In this document: positions 1 through 9,191 of the stretch, in pieces
Numbering within the stretch: position 1 is the first letter of the stretch
Layout: every line of letters starts with the position of its first letter
From: JBDKUD01 sp039679805
Lineage (GTDB): Bacteria; Bacillota; Syntrophomonadia; Syntrophomonadales; Syntrophomonadaceae
DNA: 33,713 bases
Reading direction: 5' to 3'
Assembly: GCA_039679805.1 (NCBI GenBank)
Contig: JBDKUD010000265.1
Coordinates: 1 to 33,713, forward strand
Position numbers and translations under genes: made by a program
Notes under the pieces: generated by a model
Seen by the model: only the letters and a program-made list of their open reading frames with translations
Told to the model about the DNA's origin: nothing
Databases searched by the model: none

Positions 1-498
1 ATTTCATTTGCCCTGATATATCTTGAATACGGATTCATATTCTACACCATATCTGGCTGGCTTCTTTCAGTGATCCTTATAGCATCTGCAGTTATTGATA
101 TTAATGAAGGAATAATACCTGATAAGATTACCTATCCAGCAATTGTAATAGGACTGGCGTTATCTTATTTCACTGTTGGAGTTCCATCAGCAATTTTAGG
201 AGCATTGCTTTTTGGCGGAATATTATTATTAGCAGCTATTTTTTCACGGGGAGGTATGGGTGGCGGAGACATTAAACTGGCCCTGGCAATAGGTGCTTTT
301 ACTGGTCTACAGGGAGCTTTCCTGGCTTTTGTAATATCTTCTCTGCTAGGAGGGGCAGCAGCTATAAGCCTCTTGCTGGGAAAACAGGCGACACTAAAAA
401 CGGCTATCAAGTTTGGACCATTACTGGCTATAGGCGGGTGGTTGGCATTTGTTTATGGGAATCGACTGATAACCTTCTATTTAAACATCCTGGGATAA
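1..498 (+). CDS. pilD: Prepilin peptidase PilD/TadV-type, 3' part (cut by window edge)
   Basis: The reading frame is open from base 1, so only the C-terminal part of this membrane aspartyl protease is present. The family cleaves the leader of type IV prepilins at the inner face of the membrane. Both catalytic aspartate motifs are visible: the first in AVIDINEGIIPD and the second in GMGGGDIKLAL, which matches the GxGD signature. Several hydrophobic segments surround them. The usual N-terminal cysteine-rich methylase domain would lie outside the window, so I cannot tell whether it exists. The pseudopilin genes directly downstream carry leaders of the kind it cuts. A GTG at 70 is an internal codon, not the start. 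Confidence 0.9.
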   Translation: MSFALIYLEYGFIFYTISGWLLSVILIASAVIDINEGIIPDKITYPAIVIGLALSYFTVGVPSAILGALLFGGILLLAAIFSRGGMGGGDIKLALAIGAFTGLQGAFLAFVISSLLGGAAAISLLLGKQATLKTAIKFGPLLAIGGWLAFVYGNRLITFYLNILG

Positions 499-539
499 AC
501 TGTACTAAGCATTTACACAGATTTGAATGGATTAATAAA

Positions 540-1046
540 ATGCCTTTAAAATTAGATAACATTAAACAACAAGGACTTACCCTGGTTGAAGTCCTGGGGG
601 CACTGGTAATTCTGGCATTATTGTCTACCAGTATTATGATGATGTTTACCACCTCCGGCGTTTGGATAGCACATGCTGGCAAACAGACAATAGCAGGTGA
701 TTATGCTACTTCCCTGGTAGAAGTTATAAAATCGTATTCCAGTGATTTGGTAGAATTACCGCCAGATTTTGAAGTGATTGATACCAATAATTCAGATCAG
801 TTATTTAGGTTTGTTCTGGCTTCCGGAAAACCAGCCATACAGATGCAAGCACCACCAGGGATGGGGGCTATTATTAGGATAGTCCGGTATGATGATACTG
901 CCTGCTATGATAGCAACGGTGATGGCAATAAGGATATTAATATCAAATTTAATGATAATCTCTTTCAAGTGATAGTTACTATAAATTGGGTTGAAGCCGG
1001 GCGTGATAAAACTCTGCAAATGGTTACTATTGTGGGGGCGAGGTAA
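540..1046 (+). CDS. Type IV pilus minor pilin / pseudopilin, prepilin N-terminal motif
   Basis: A 168-residue protein with a short charged leader of 12 residues ending in Gly, then LTLVE and a hydrophobic helix. This is the class III prepilin cleavage signature with Glu at position +5. The C-terminal part carries no motif I recognise. I chose the ATG at 540 because it gives a normal leader length; a longer frame opens upstream but overlaps the peptidase gene and puts the leader in the middle of the protein. No clear ribosome site precedes it. The stop overlaps the next start (TAATG), so the two genes are translationally coupled. It is probably a minor pilin of the GspI/PilV type; the exact class is uncertain. 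Confidence 0.8.
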   Translation: MPLKLDNIKQQGLTLVEVLGALVILALLSTSIMMMFTTSGVWIAHAGKQTIAGDYATSLVEVIKSYSSDLVELPPDFEVIDTNNSDQLFRFVLASGKPAIQMQAPPGMGAIIRIVRYDDTACYDSNGDGNKDINIKFNDNLFQVIVTINWVEAGRDKTLQMVTIVGAR

Positions 1047-1528
1047 TGAAAAGTGACAAGGGGACGACTCTGCTTGAACTGCTTCTGGCCCTGGGATTGA
1101 CGGGCATGGTAATGGCAGGTTTGATAACAGCTTTTTGGTTCACACTATTTTCTTTTAACCGGGAAATTACCGAATCAGATATTAAATATGCAGCTCGGCA
1201 GGGCAGAGAAAGGATAATAAAAGATTTTCGCAGCAGTGAAGGATTTTCCATACAGGATGCAGCTGCTAATGAGATGCCCATGGGTCAGGAAGGACAGCGC
1301 TTGCACCTGATAAAAACCGTAGAAAATGTAGATTATTATGCTAATAATAACCAGCTCTACCGGGATAGTTCGTTATCTTCACCTGAACCAGTTTCTGAAA
1401 ACATACCAGATATTAAATTTATAAACCCGGTCCCCGGTATGGTAAAGATAACAATTACATCCAGGGCAGACAGCAATAATTTCATTCTTAGGACCACTTA
1501 TATGAGCCGGGTTGATTACCCTAATTAA
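1046..1528 (+). CDS. Prepilin-type protein (PilW/PulJ/ComGF-like)
   Basis: A 160-residue protein starting MKSDKG, then TTLLE and a hydrophobic stretch of about 20 residues, which is the prepilin cleavage and helix signature with a six-residue leader. The rest is polar and resembles minor pilins of the PilW/PulJ class in layout only. It overlaps the previous gene by one base and ends 18 bases before the next start, so all three pilin-like genes should be on one transcript. It is likely cleaved by the peptidase encoded just upstream and assembled at the pilus tip or base. Confidence 0.8.
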   Translation: MKSDKGTTLLELLLALGLTGMVMAGLITAFWFTLFSFNREITESDIKYAARQGRERIIKDFRSSEGFSIQDAAANEMPMGQEGQRLHLIKTVENVDYYANNNQLYRDSSLSSPEPVSENIPDIKFINPVPGMVKITITSRADSNNFILRTTYMSRVDYPN

Positions 1529-1546
1529 TATTTGAGGGCTAATATT

Positions 1547-3325
1547 ATGAATTTTTGCCTGAGCATGAAGTCTCAACAAGGAAGCACTATACTGGTAGCT
1601 TTAATGGTTCTCCTGGTCATAAGTATACTAGGAACGGCTATTATTGATATAGCTGGTATGGAAAGTAAAATAGCTATAAATGATATAAGAACCGAGCAGG
1701 CTCGTCAGGCAGCTGATGCTGGTATTCAGGTAGCCAGGACGGTAGTTATGAATTTTTTGATGGAGGGGAAGGAGGTGCCGGACCTACCGGAAGTAAAGCT
1801 GGGTGATAATATCAGCGCTAATGTGACTGTTAATCTAGATAAGCTAGATAGCAGCGGAATAATAGCCTTATCATCTGAAGGCAAGGTTAAAAATGCAAAT
1901 GGAACTTCAGTAACTACCAAAACCGCCCAAGTAGAAATTCGAGTTAATACGCTGCCCAATCATCCTGTCCAATCCAATCGCCTCACGGTTATGGGCAGAT
2001 ATTTTGCAACTTTATCTGATCAACCTGCATCTCTGGAAGGTACATTTCCGGGTACTCTCTCCAACATTCAAAATTGGCATACAACCGGGTGGGACACAGG
2101 AGGTATATATTCTCTGCCCCAACATGGCTTGGAATACAATGATCCCGGTTTTGAAAATTATAGCCATCCTAATTTTGTTCCTAACAACTCCCTAAATAGT
2201 AACAATTATACCTGGTGGGTAGATTATGAACTGATTGAACCAAGGCCTGAACTATCTAATAGTACTCTTAATATTGCTCCTTTCTGGAAACCAGCAGGGA
2301 TAGTAAATGTTATGGATAAAAACGAGCAGCCCGCAACTATCGCGGTAAATAGCTGGGAAAATGGCATTTCGCCAGATGTTGGAGATAAATTATTTGATAC
2401 CACGTTGACTCAACCGGATACGGAAAATTACCCGCTTGATAATTTTATTTCTGGAGAAATAGGGAACTGCAATTATATTTATCCGCCTGCGATATTAAAC
2501 TGTCTGGATTTCATGGGCCTACATACTATAAATAAACAGAGCTTACCTCCTAAATTTGAAACACTTCATCTGGAAAAATATAAGAAACTGTCGCAAACCG
2601 ACCCTGATTGGCAATATATTGGCGCTGATTCACCTTTGCTAAGCAGTATGGGTAACTATCGATACAGAGTGGCTATTGACGACTCGAGAATTGAAGAAAG
2701 CAAATGGTTTATTGATCTGCCTGATACTGCTACCGTAGTGCTGGATTTTACAACCAGAGATTCTTTTTTAGGGCAGGAATGGCTGGGGTGGGATGACTTT
2801 GACAATTGTGTTAATGCTGTCTTAAATGGCACAGGGAATTTTTTTAATCACTTCAGGAACCGCCTGAAAAACGTAATAGCAGTCTCACCTGCTACTCTGG
2901 ATGTTGGTTTTGATTGCTTGCTTTTTCAGGGCGTTAACGATATTTCAAAGGTTAAGCCCCATATGTACCTTTTATCTGGAGGAGATGTTAATTTGCACAT
3001 AGATCCAAGTGAATTTAACGGATTATCACGAATACTTCCTAACACAAATTCAGAGGGAGAAATACAGACCTTTATCCTGGCCGGAAGAAATGCCAATATT
3101 GTTTCGACTCCTGAAAAAATGACTTTTAGGGGAGTATTAAGTGCAGGGAATAACCTTACCATTAAAATAGACTATTTTGCTGAACATCAAATGGGTGGAA
3201 TGCCCAGCCGGGAAATCGAAAAACAAGTTAACATAATCCAGGATGAAACTATAACCACAGAGTTTCCGGAGCCATGGGCTTATATAGGTATAGGGTCAAT
3301 TGTTTCTTATAAGTATATCGATTGA
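1547..3325 (+). CDS. Large PilX-like pilus protein with ~540-residue exported domain
   Basis: A 592-residue protein. Residues about 10-35 carry QQGSTILVALMVLLV, a PilX/PilV-type N-terminal helix with Gly before Ser-Thr-Ile and no Glu at +5. A stretch rich in small residues and Ala (EQARQAADAGIQVART) follows and is typical of PilX N-terminal regions. The remaining 540 residues are Asn/Ser/Trp-rich and match nothing I recognise; they contain a few Cys residues that could form disulfides. I chose the ATG at 1547 because GAGGG lies eight bases upstream; an in-frame TTG at 1532 lacks a site. PilX proteins are usually much shorter, so the exported domain may be a tip adhesin. That last point is inference. 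Confidence 0.75.
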   Translation: MNFCLSMKSQQGSTILVALMVLLVISILGTAIIDIAGMESKIAINDIRTEQARQAADAGIQVARTVVMNFLMEGKEVPDLPEVKLGDNISANVTVNLDKLDSSGIIALSSEGKVKNANGTSVTTKTAQVEIRVNTLPNHPVQSNRLTVMGRYFATLSDQPASLEGTFPGTLSNIQNWHTTGWDTGGIYSLPQHGLEYNDPGFENYSHPNFVPNNSLNSNNYTWWVDYELIEPRPELSNSTLNIAPFWKPAGIVNVMDKNEQPATIAVNSWENGISPDVGDKLFDTTLTQPDTENYPLDNFISGEIGNCNYIYPPAILNCLDFMGLHTINKQSLPPKFETLHLEKYKKLSQTDPDWQYIGADSPLLSSMGNYRYRVAIDDSRIEESKWFIDLPDTATVVLDFTTRDSFLGQEWLGWDDFDNCVNAVLNGTGNFFNHFRNRLKNVIAVSPATLDVGFDCLLFQGVNDISKVKPHMYLLSGGDVNLHIDPSEFNGLSRILPNTNSEGEIQTFILAGRNANIVSTPEKMTFRGVLSAGNNLTIKIDYFAEHQMGGMPSREIEKQVNIIQDETITTEFPEPWAYIGIGSIVSYKYID

Positions 3326-3347
3326 AAGGTATATGGGAGGGGATGCG

Positions 3348-4355
3348 TTGTTCAACATAGCACCGGGAATTGGTCTGGATATTGGGAGCAAAAAAATAAA
3401 GTTAGTTACGGTAAGGTTATGGAAAAAACGCGTTCAAATAATTGACTTTGGTAGTATCCCTACCCCACCAGGAGTAGTGGAGGCAGGTTATATACTTGAT
3501 CCGGAAAGACTGGGGGAAGAGCTCGGGGGTCTGGTTGCAACTTTAAAACTTAAAGGTAAACGGGTGGTTTCGGCGGTCTCCGGGCAACAGATATATACTC
3601 GTAATCTGGTTATGCCACGGATGAAGTTGAAGGAAATGAGGGAAGCAATCAATTTTCAAGCCACGACTTTCCTGCCCATCCCGGTAGAAGAGTCCGCTAT
3701 TGACATTTTTCCTTTGCGGAATTTTGAAGATGATGAAGGTAAAAAAACCGAAGTCTTTTTTGTGGCGGTGCGTCAACAGCAGGTGGACAACCTGGATACA
3801 GCCTGTAGGATTGCCGGGCTCAAATTAGTAGCTGTGGAAATTGAACCTCTGGCACTTTTCAGGTTGTTGGGCCAAAATACTAACCTAGGCGCCCAGGGCT
3901 TTTTGAATATTGGCGCTGTCCGCTCCTATTTTACGGTTTTTCATAATGGTATTTTAATCTATTATCAATCTTTGGCATTTGGGTGCTCAGCGTTTCTTCG
4001 GGATAATAACTATACAAATAATGAAAATGATTCCCTGGGGTTAGACAATATTGAGATTGGTCAAGGTAATGAAAGTTATTACTTGATCAAGGATATTATA
4101 GCTGAAGTCTCCCGGTCAGTTGAATACTACCATATGCAAAATGAAGTGGGGATTAATAAAATTCTGCTCTGTGGGGGCGGCTCACGTATTAAAAGTCTGG
4201 ATGTTGCTCTGGCAACCGGGATTGACCAGAATGTGGAGATTGCGGATACGCTTGCCGACCTTGATATTTCCAATAATATAAATGAAACTGAAATCCAGGA
4301 ATTAAAACATGACTTTTCAGTGGCCCTGGGCTTGGCAGTAAGAAAGGTGATTTAA
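3348..4355 (+). CDS. pilM: Type IV pilus assembly protein PilM (actin-like ATPase)
   Basis: This is the cytoplasmic actin-fold component of the pilus platform, which binds the N-terminal tail of PilN. The N-terminal GIGLDIGSKKIKLV matches the phosphate-1 loop of the FtsA/PilM family, and LLCGGGSRIKSLD near the C-terminus matches the adenosine-side loop. Length, about 335 residues, fits the family. I favour the TTG start at 3348, which has GGAGG seven bases upstream; the ATG at 3333 is possible but has a poorly placed site. The stop overlaps the pilN start (TAATG), showing coupling. Confidence 0.92.
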   Translation: MFNIAPGIGLDIGSKKIKLVTVRLWKKRVQIIDFGSIPTPPGVVEAGYILDPERLGEELGGLVATLKLKGKRVVSAVSGQQIYTRNLVMPRMKLKEMREAINFQATTFLPIPVEESAIDIFPLRNFEDDEGKKTEVFFVAVRQQQVDNLDTACRIAGLKLVAVEIEPLALFRLLGQNTNLGAQGFLNIGAVRSYFTVFHNGILIYYQSLAFGCSAFLRDNNYTNNENDSLGLDNIEIGQGNESYYLIKDIIAEVSRSVEYYHMQNEVGINKILLCGGGSRIKSLDVALATGIDQNVEIADTLADLDISNNINETEIQELKHDFSVALGLAVRKVI

Positions 4356-4897
4356 TGGACGAACTGCAAATAAATATCAACCTGCTTAAAAAGGATACCA
4401 GCAGACAGAGTATTAGTGGAGAAATATTAGGCTTCTCAATAATAACGATGGCTCTGGCAGCAAGTATGTTAGGACTTTACCTCATTAAAGTTAATCAACT
4501 GGACTACCAGCAATTACTTAATTTAAGACTAAAAAACCAGGTGAAAAATTATGTCCCCATCCAGCAGACCTTGCTGGTAACTGGAGAACTGGAAAAACAG
4601 CTGGAGGTAAAGAGAAAGATGGCCCAGGATTCTGCAAAGCTGGGGGTTCCTGTTATTAAAATATTGTCCGCGGTGGAAAATGCCATTCCACCAGAGGTAA
4701 TGGCAACAGGTGTAGAGGTAAAAGATGAAAAGGTTCAGGTCAATGGGTATTCCCAACAGTACTATGGCATTGCCCAACTTATTGCCGGATTAGCAAACAA
4801 TTCTATGTTTACCAATGTAGCCTTGGTATCTTCCCAGTATGAAGAGGTAAGCGGGCAGATAATGTTTTCTGTAGAGATGAACTGGAGGCAAAAATAA
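4355..4897 (+). CDS. pilN: Type IV pilus inner-membrane protein PilN
   Basis: A 180-residue single-pass protein. The N-terminal tail contains INLL at residues 8-11, the conserved motif that docks into PilM. A transmembrane segment spans roughly residues 25-45, followed by a coiled-coil-like stretch and a small ferredoxin-like periplasmic domain. It is the middle gene of the pilMNO trio, overlapping pilM and separated from pilO by one base. PilN and PilO normally form a heterodimer that links the cytoplasmic motor to the pilus. Confidence 0.9.
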   Translation: MDELQININLLKKDTSRQSISGEILGFSIITMALAASMLGLYLIKVNQLDYQQLLNLRLKNQVKNYVPIQQTLLVTGELEKQLEVKRKMAQDSAKLGVPVIKILSAVENAIPPEVMATGVEVKDEKVQVNGYSQQYYGIAQLIAGLANNSMFTNVALVSSQYEEVSGQIMFSVEMNWRQK

Positions 4898-4898
4898 A

Positions 4899-5621
4899 AT
4901 GAGACTTTCAAACCGAGAAAAAATCTTATTAAGCTTGCTGGTTTGGACGATACTTATTTATAGCTTTTACCACTTTTTCTATTTTCCCCTTAACCAAAAA
5001 GTGACCATTCTGGTTGAACAAAATAACAGCTTGCATCAAGAATTGGTGTCAGCCAAACTGTTGAGCAAAAAGCAAAACGTGGTAAACTCCAGGCATAATA
5101 AATATCAAATAGAATTGGCTGAACTAGAGGTACAGGTGCCATGTTCCCCCTGCATTCCCGAAGTAATTGCTTTTTTAGAAGATACTTCACAGAAGTCGAA
5201 AGCCATACTCCGAGGCATTAATTATAGGGACAAGACTCAAGATGAAGTGAACAAGTCTAATCGAGTCAGAGACACTATAGCCAATTCACTGGATTTTGAC
5301 GTGATGGCTGCAGGTAGTTATTATGATCTGGTAACCTTTTTGAAGTATATTGAGAAAGCTCCCCGAGTGTATACTTTTAATCATATAAAACTGGTAGCGG
5401 TACCTAGAAAGGAAGAAACAGTGACCGAGGATGTGGCCGGTTTATCAACATTACCGCAACCGGAACTAAAAGGACGGGAACGGTTTGACGGTAATAATTT
5501 ATTAATGACGGTTAACCTTAATACCTATTTTTATAATGGAATGTCTGCTACTGCAAAAGTGAATGTCAATAAAAAAGTTAAGCCGGTACAAACCGGACGT
5601 GATAATCCTTTTAATTTATAA
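4899..5621 (+). CDS. pilO: Type IV pilus inner-membrane protein PilO
   Basis: A 240-residue protein with a short cytoplasmic N-terminus, one transmembrane segment at about residues 10-30, a coiled-coil-like region and a C-terminal alpha/beta domain. This is the PilO layout, and position after pilM and pilN supports it. GGAGG lies ten bases before the ATG. It is the last pilus gene here: a strong terminator begins seven bases after its stop. A PilP or secretin gene does not follow, as expected for a single-membrane cell. Confidence 0.87.
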   Translation: MRLSNREKILLSLLVWTILIYSFYHFFYFPLNQKVTILVEQNNSLHQELVSAKLLSKKQNVVNSRHNKYQIELAELEVQVPCSPCIPEVIAFLEDTSQKSKAILRGINYRDKTQDEVNKSNRVRDTIANSLDFDVMAAGSYYDLVTFLKYIEKAPRVYTFNHIKLVAVPRKEETVTEDVAGLSTLPQPELKGRERFDGNNLLMTVNLNTYFYNGMSATAKVNVNKKVKPVQTGRDNPFNL

Positions 5622-5627
5622 ATATTT

Positions 5628-5658
5628 GCGAGAAGCTTAACAAGTTTCTCGCTTTTTT
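5628..5658 (+). terminator. Intrinsic terminator after the pilus operon
   Basis: GCGAGAAGCTT pairs with AAGTTTCTCGC (one G-U pair) around an AAC loop and is followed by six T. It is placed to end transcription from the pilM-pilN-pilO unit. Confidence 0.93.
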
Positions 5659-5705
5659 ATTTCTTGTGAAAAAAGCAAATCATGGCCAAATGAGTAAAAA
5701 GGCAG

Positions 5706-5739
5706 GTTATTATTGGCAAATGTTGTAGACAATAATAAC
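5706..5739. repeat. Perfect 10-bp inverted repeat upstream of tldD
   Basis: GTTATTATTG at 5706-5715 and CAATAATAAC at 5730-5739 are perfect inverted copies separated by 14 bases. It lies between the pilus terminator and tldD. There is no T-run after it, so an operator for a dimeric regulator is more likely than a terminator. A TTGGCA hexamer at 5713-5718 overlaps the left arm, but I find no convincing -10 at 17 bases. Confidence 0.5.
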
Positions 5740-5880
5740 AAAATTATTCTATATTATGAAACAGACTGTGTATAAAGATCAATATTAGAATGAAGGAAAA
5801 TTGAATTTTTCCACTAATTAACAACAGACTATAAAATTTCTAGTAAACGAGCCCAATGGAATCAATTAAGGAGGTTCGGG

Positions 5881-7317
5881 ATGTTTGACAGAAACCTGTT
5901 AACCAAGGTGTTGGAGTATTCTCTATACAAAGGTGGAGACTTTGCAGAAATTTTTATTGAGGAGAAACAGGTCAGTAATGTCTTTTGTGAAGACGATAAG
6001 ATTGAGAAAATTAACAGCGGCAGGGAAAAGGGAGCAGGTATCCGGTTAATTAACGGCGGCAATACTGCCTATGTGTATACTAATGATCTTACGGAAGATG
6101 GACTGATAAAAGCCGCTCAAGTTGTCGCTCATGCTGCGGGAGCAGTTAGAAACGATTCATCCCGCGAGATTGTTCTTTCTTTGAAGAAGCCCGAATTTAT
6201 CCTGGATTTTCATAGACTTCCAGAGAAGGTTGGTTTTGATGAAAAGATCCACCATGTTATGACGGCAAATAACGCCGCCCGGAAAATAAGTAATGAAATT
6301 CGCCAGGTGACTGTAGCTATTGGGGATATACATAAAAAAATTCAAATTGCCAATTCCTATGGAGAACTGGTTGAGGATGATAAAGCCAGAGTCAGGGTAA
6401 TAGTTAATTGTATAGCTGCTCGAGATGGGCTTATTCAGACCGGGTATGAATCAAACGGTGGCGTTTGCGGCTGGGAACTATTAGACCAAATATCTTTTAA
6501 GGAGATGGCTGTACGGGCGGCTAATCGGGCTATTACCATGTTATCGGCTCGTCCTGCACCGGCGGGGAGAATGCCGGTAGTTATGTCCTCTGAAGCAGGT
6601 GGTACCATGGTACATGAAGCCTGCGGCCATGGTCTGGAGGCCGACCTGGTGCAAAAAGGCATGTCGGTTTATAAAAACAGGATAGGTGAAAAGGTGGCGG
6701 CTGACTGTGTAAGCGTAATTGACGATGGTACTCTGGCAGGAAAATATGGAACCTCCTGTTTTGATGATGAAGGTACTTTGACCCGAAGAAATGTACTCAT
6801 AGACAATGGCCGATTGGTGCAGTATATGTATGACCGTCTTACTGCATTAAAGGAAGGCCGGGAATCTACCGGAAATGGGCGGCGTGAATCATATCAGCAT
6901 AAACCTATTCCCCGGATGACCAACACTTTTCTAAAACCGGGCAATGATGATCCGGAAGAGATAATAAACAGCACTAAGCAGGGTTTACTAATCAAGCAAA
7001 TGGGTGGAGGACAGGTTAACACCACTAATGGAGATTTTGTTTTTAATGTTCAGGAAGGATACCTTATTGAAAATGGAAAAATAAAATATCCGGTACGGGG
7101 TGCAATTCTGACCGGAAATGGTCCCAGGGTACTGCAAGAAATCGACCGGGTAGGGAATGACCTGGGTTTTGCTATAGGTGTCTGTGGCAAGGATGGGCAA
7201 GGGGTATCGGTAGCCGATGCCCAGCCGACTATCCGCATAAAAGAAATCACTATTGGCGGTACCTTTAGTGGCAATGGACCACAAATAGATAGGTTTAAAT
7301 GGAAGCAGGTGTTTTAA
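5881..7317 (+). CDS. tldD: TldD metalloprotease subunit
   Basis: The catalytic subunit of the TldD/TldE heterodimeric protease, which degrades or matures unfolded and modified peptides (microcin B17, CcdA in E. coli). The zinc motif HEACGHG is present with His245, Glu246 and His250, matching the family HExxxH. At 478 residues it has the normal length, and the C-terminal beta-rich region (GGQVNTTNGDFVFNVQEGY) is conserved. AAGGAGG lies six bases upstream of the ATG. The partner gene follows after two bases. No peptide precursor or modification enzyme is visible nearby, so the substrate is unknown. Confidence 0.94.
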   Translation: MFDRNLLTKVLEYSLYKGGDFAEIFIEEKQVSNVFCEDDKIEKINSGREKGAGIRLINGGNTAYVYTNDLTEDGLIKAAQVVAHAAGAVRNDSSREIVLSLKKPEFILDFHRLPEKVGFDEKIHHVMTANNAARKISNEIRQVTVAIGDIHKKIQIANSYGELVEDDKARVRVIVNCIAARDGLIQTGYESNGGVCGWELLDQISFKEMAVRAANRAITMLSARPAPAGRMPVVMSSEAGGTMVHEACGHGLEADLVQKGMSVYKNRIGEKVAADCVSVIDDGTLAGKYGTSCFDDEGTLTRRNVLIDNGRLVQYMYDRLTALKEGRESTGNGRRESYQHKPIPRMTNTFLKPGNDDPEEIINSTKQGLLIKQMGGGQVNTTNGDFVFNVQEGYLIENGKIKYPVRGAILTGNGPRVLQEIDRVGNDLGFAIGVCGKDGQGVSVADAQPTIRIKEITIGGTFSGNGPQIDRFKWKQVF

Positions 7318-7319
7318 GT

Positions 7320-8660
7320 ATGGAGACTCTTCTGAAGAAGGCCGGAGAAAAAGCACTGGCATTAGCTGCCCGTAAAAACATAGCTGCCGAGGCTTTTGTA
7401 CTCTATGACCGGGAATTATGTATCGAAGTGGTAAACGGGCAGGTGGAGAACCTCAAAGAAGCTGAGGAAATGGGCCTGGGATTACGGGTTTTTAATCAAG
7501 GAAAAATGGGTTTTGCCTATTCCAGTGACCTCTCCGATGATGCTATAAAAGAAGTGGTCAATAATGCTGTCGCTATTTCTGCATATACTTCTGCAGATGA
7601 ATTTAATTTGCTTCCTCAGGGTAAGTTTGTTTATCCGTCTATACATACTTATGATGATAAAATAGCTGCAACCGGCCTGGAAGAAAAGATAGAAATGGCC
7701 CGGGAGTTGGAACGGATTGCTCGTAATTTTGACCGTAGAATTACGGTGGTGGAAAGAGCAGGATATGAAGACAGCGAATTTGCCTCAGTAGTCATTAACA
7801 GTGAAGGGATTTATGCCTTTGGCAAGGGCAATTATAGTGGTATATATATTTCCCTGGTAGCTGAAGAGGATAATGATGCTCAGAATGGTTTTGCCGTTAT
7901 GGTCAAGAAAAATATTGACGAGCTGGTTGTTGCTGATGTTGGGAAAGAAGCTGCCGGACGTGCAGTAAGAAGTCTTAAAGCCAAACATATAGGTTCTGCC
8001 AGAATTCCCTGTATAATGGAACCATATGTGGTTACCAGATTTCTTGGTATCATATCCCAGCTTGTAAATGCCGATGCAGTGCAGAAAGGCAAATCAATGC
8101 TGGCCGAAAAACAAGGACAAATAGTGGCTGCTTCGGTATTTAACCTAGTGGATGACGCCACCTACCCGGGAGGGATAGCTAGTTTCCCTTTTGATGGTGA
8201 GGGAATTGCGGCGCAGAGAAACGTGGTAATCGAAAATGGGATATTAAAAAGCTATCTTTATGATACTTATACTGCAGCTAAAGCTGGGGTGAAATCTACC
8301 GGCAACGGCCAGCGCGACTCCTTTAGAAGTTTGCCTTCGGTAGGCACTACTAACTTTATGGTCAATCCCGGAAGTATAGCTCCCGATAAATTAATCAGTC
8401 AGATTGAAAAAGGTTTTTATATTACTGATGTAATGGGGATGCATACCGCGAATCCAATTTCCGGAGATTTCTCAGTGGGTGCAGCCGGGATAATGATAGA
8501 GAATGGCCAACTGACTTTCCCGGTCCGGGGAGTTACTATATCTGGTAACCTGGGCGCATTTCTTCAGGATATTGAGGCAGTAGGAAATGATTTGCGGTTT
8601 TATGGTGGAACAGGAGCTCCAACCATCAGGTTAAAAAGCCTGAGCATTGGCGGCGAATAA
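7320..8660 (+). CDS. pmbA: TldE/PmbA, non-catalytic partner of TldD
   Basis: A 446-residue paralogue of TldD with the same fold but no HExxxH motif; the equivalent stretch reads IPCIMEPYVVTRFLG. In the family this subunit forms the heterodimer with TldD and helps bind the peptide. I chose the ATG at 7320, two bases after the tldD stop with AGGTG upstream; an in-frame ATG at 7299 would overlap tldD. The end (GGTGAPTIRLKSLSIGG) matches the family. Coupling with tldD is clear from the spacing. Confidence 0.92.
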   Translation: METLLKKAGEKALALAARKNIAAEAFVLYDRELCIEVVNGQVENLKEAEEMGLGLRVFNQGKMGFAYSSDLSDDAIKEVVNNAVAISAYTSADEFNLLPQGKFVYPSIHTYDDKIAATGLEEKIEMARELERIARNFDRRITVVERAGYEDSEFASVVINSEGIYAFGKGNYSGIYISLVAEEDNDAQNGFAVMVKKNIDELVVADVGKEAAGRAVRSLKAKHIGSARIPCIMEPYVVTRFLGIISQLVNADAVQKGKSMLAEKQGQIVAASVFNLVDDATYPGGIASFPFDGEGIAAQRNVVIENGILKSYLYDTYTAAKAGVKSTGNGQRDSFRSLPSVGTTNFMVNPGSIAPDKLISQIEKGFYITDVMGMHTANPISGDFSVGAAGIMIENGQLTFPVRGVTISGNLGAFLQDIEAVGNDLRFYGGTGAPTIRLKSLSIGGE

Positions 8661-8680
8661 TTGGAGGAGGATATTTGGTT

Positions 8681-9127
8681 ATGTCAAAAATATTAATTAT
8701 AAACGGCCCTAACTTAAATATGCTGGGAATACGCGAAAAAAGTATCTATGGAGAGGAATCTCTTGATACTATAAATCAAGATTTACGAAATCTGGCACAG
8801 AAAACGGGTGTAGAGTTGGAATTCTACCAATCCAACCATGAAGGTGATTTGGTCGATGAGATACAGAAGGCCTATAAGCGAATTAATTTTATTATTATTA
8901 ACCCTGGAGCACTCTCTCATTACAGCATAGCCGTGCTTGATGCTCTTAAGTCAGTTAATATTCCATTTATTGAGGTTCATTTATCAAATATTTATCGCCG
9001 CGAAGCTTTCCGTCAGCATTCGCTTATATCTGCGGCTGCTGTTGGAGGAGTTTTTGGCCTGGGAGCATACGGCTATAAGCTGGCTCTTTTAGCAGCTTGC
9101 GATATACTTACACAAAAATCAAGTTAA
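8681..9127 (+). CDS. aroQ: Type II 3-dehydroquinate dehydratase
   Basis: Third enzyme of the shikimate pathway; converts 3-dehydroquinate to 3-dehydroshikimate. The opening SKILIINGPNLNMLGIREKSIYG matches the family, including the catalytic Arg and Tyr in the mobile lid. INPGALSHYSIAVLDAL and EVHLSNIYRREAFR are the other conserved blocks, holding the catalytic His. Length is 148 residues, normal for the small dodecameric type. GGAGGAGG at 8663-8670 serves the ATG at 8681; an in-frame TTG at 8675 is less likely. It sits 20 bases after tldE and before a peptidase and efp, a common Clostridia arrangement. Confidence 0.95.
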   Translation: MSKILIINGPNLNMLGIREKSIYGEESLDTINQDLRNLAQKTGVELEFYQSNHEGDLVDEIQKAYKRINFIIINPGALSHYSIAVLDALKSVNIPFIEVHLSNIYRREAFRQHSLISAAAVGGVFGLGAYGYKLALLAACDILTQKSS

Positions 9128-9191
9128 GGATGATTTTAACTTATTCAAAAAAAAGTTTTATTGTTAGAGCGCGCTAGGTTAAAATAAGAAC

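Noticed and set aside
7020..7362. Antisense open frames within tldD/tldE and similar shadows elsewhere
   Set aside because: They lack ribosome sites and recognisable motifs, and lie opposite well-conserved proteins.
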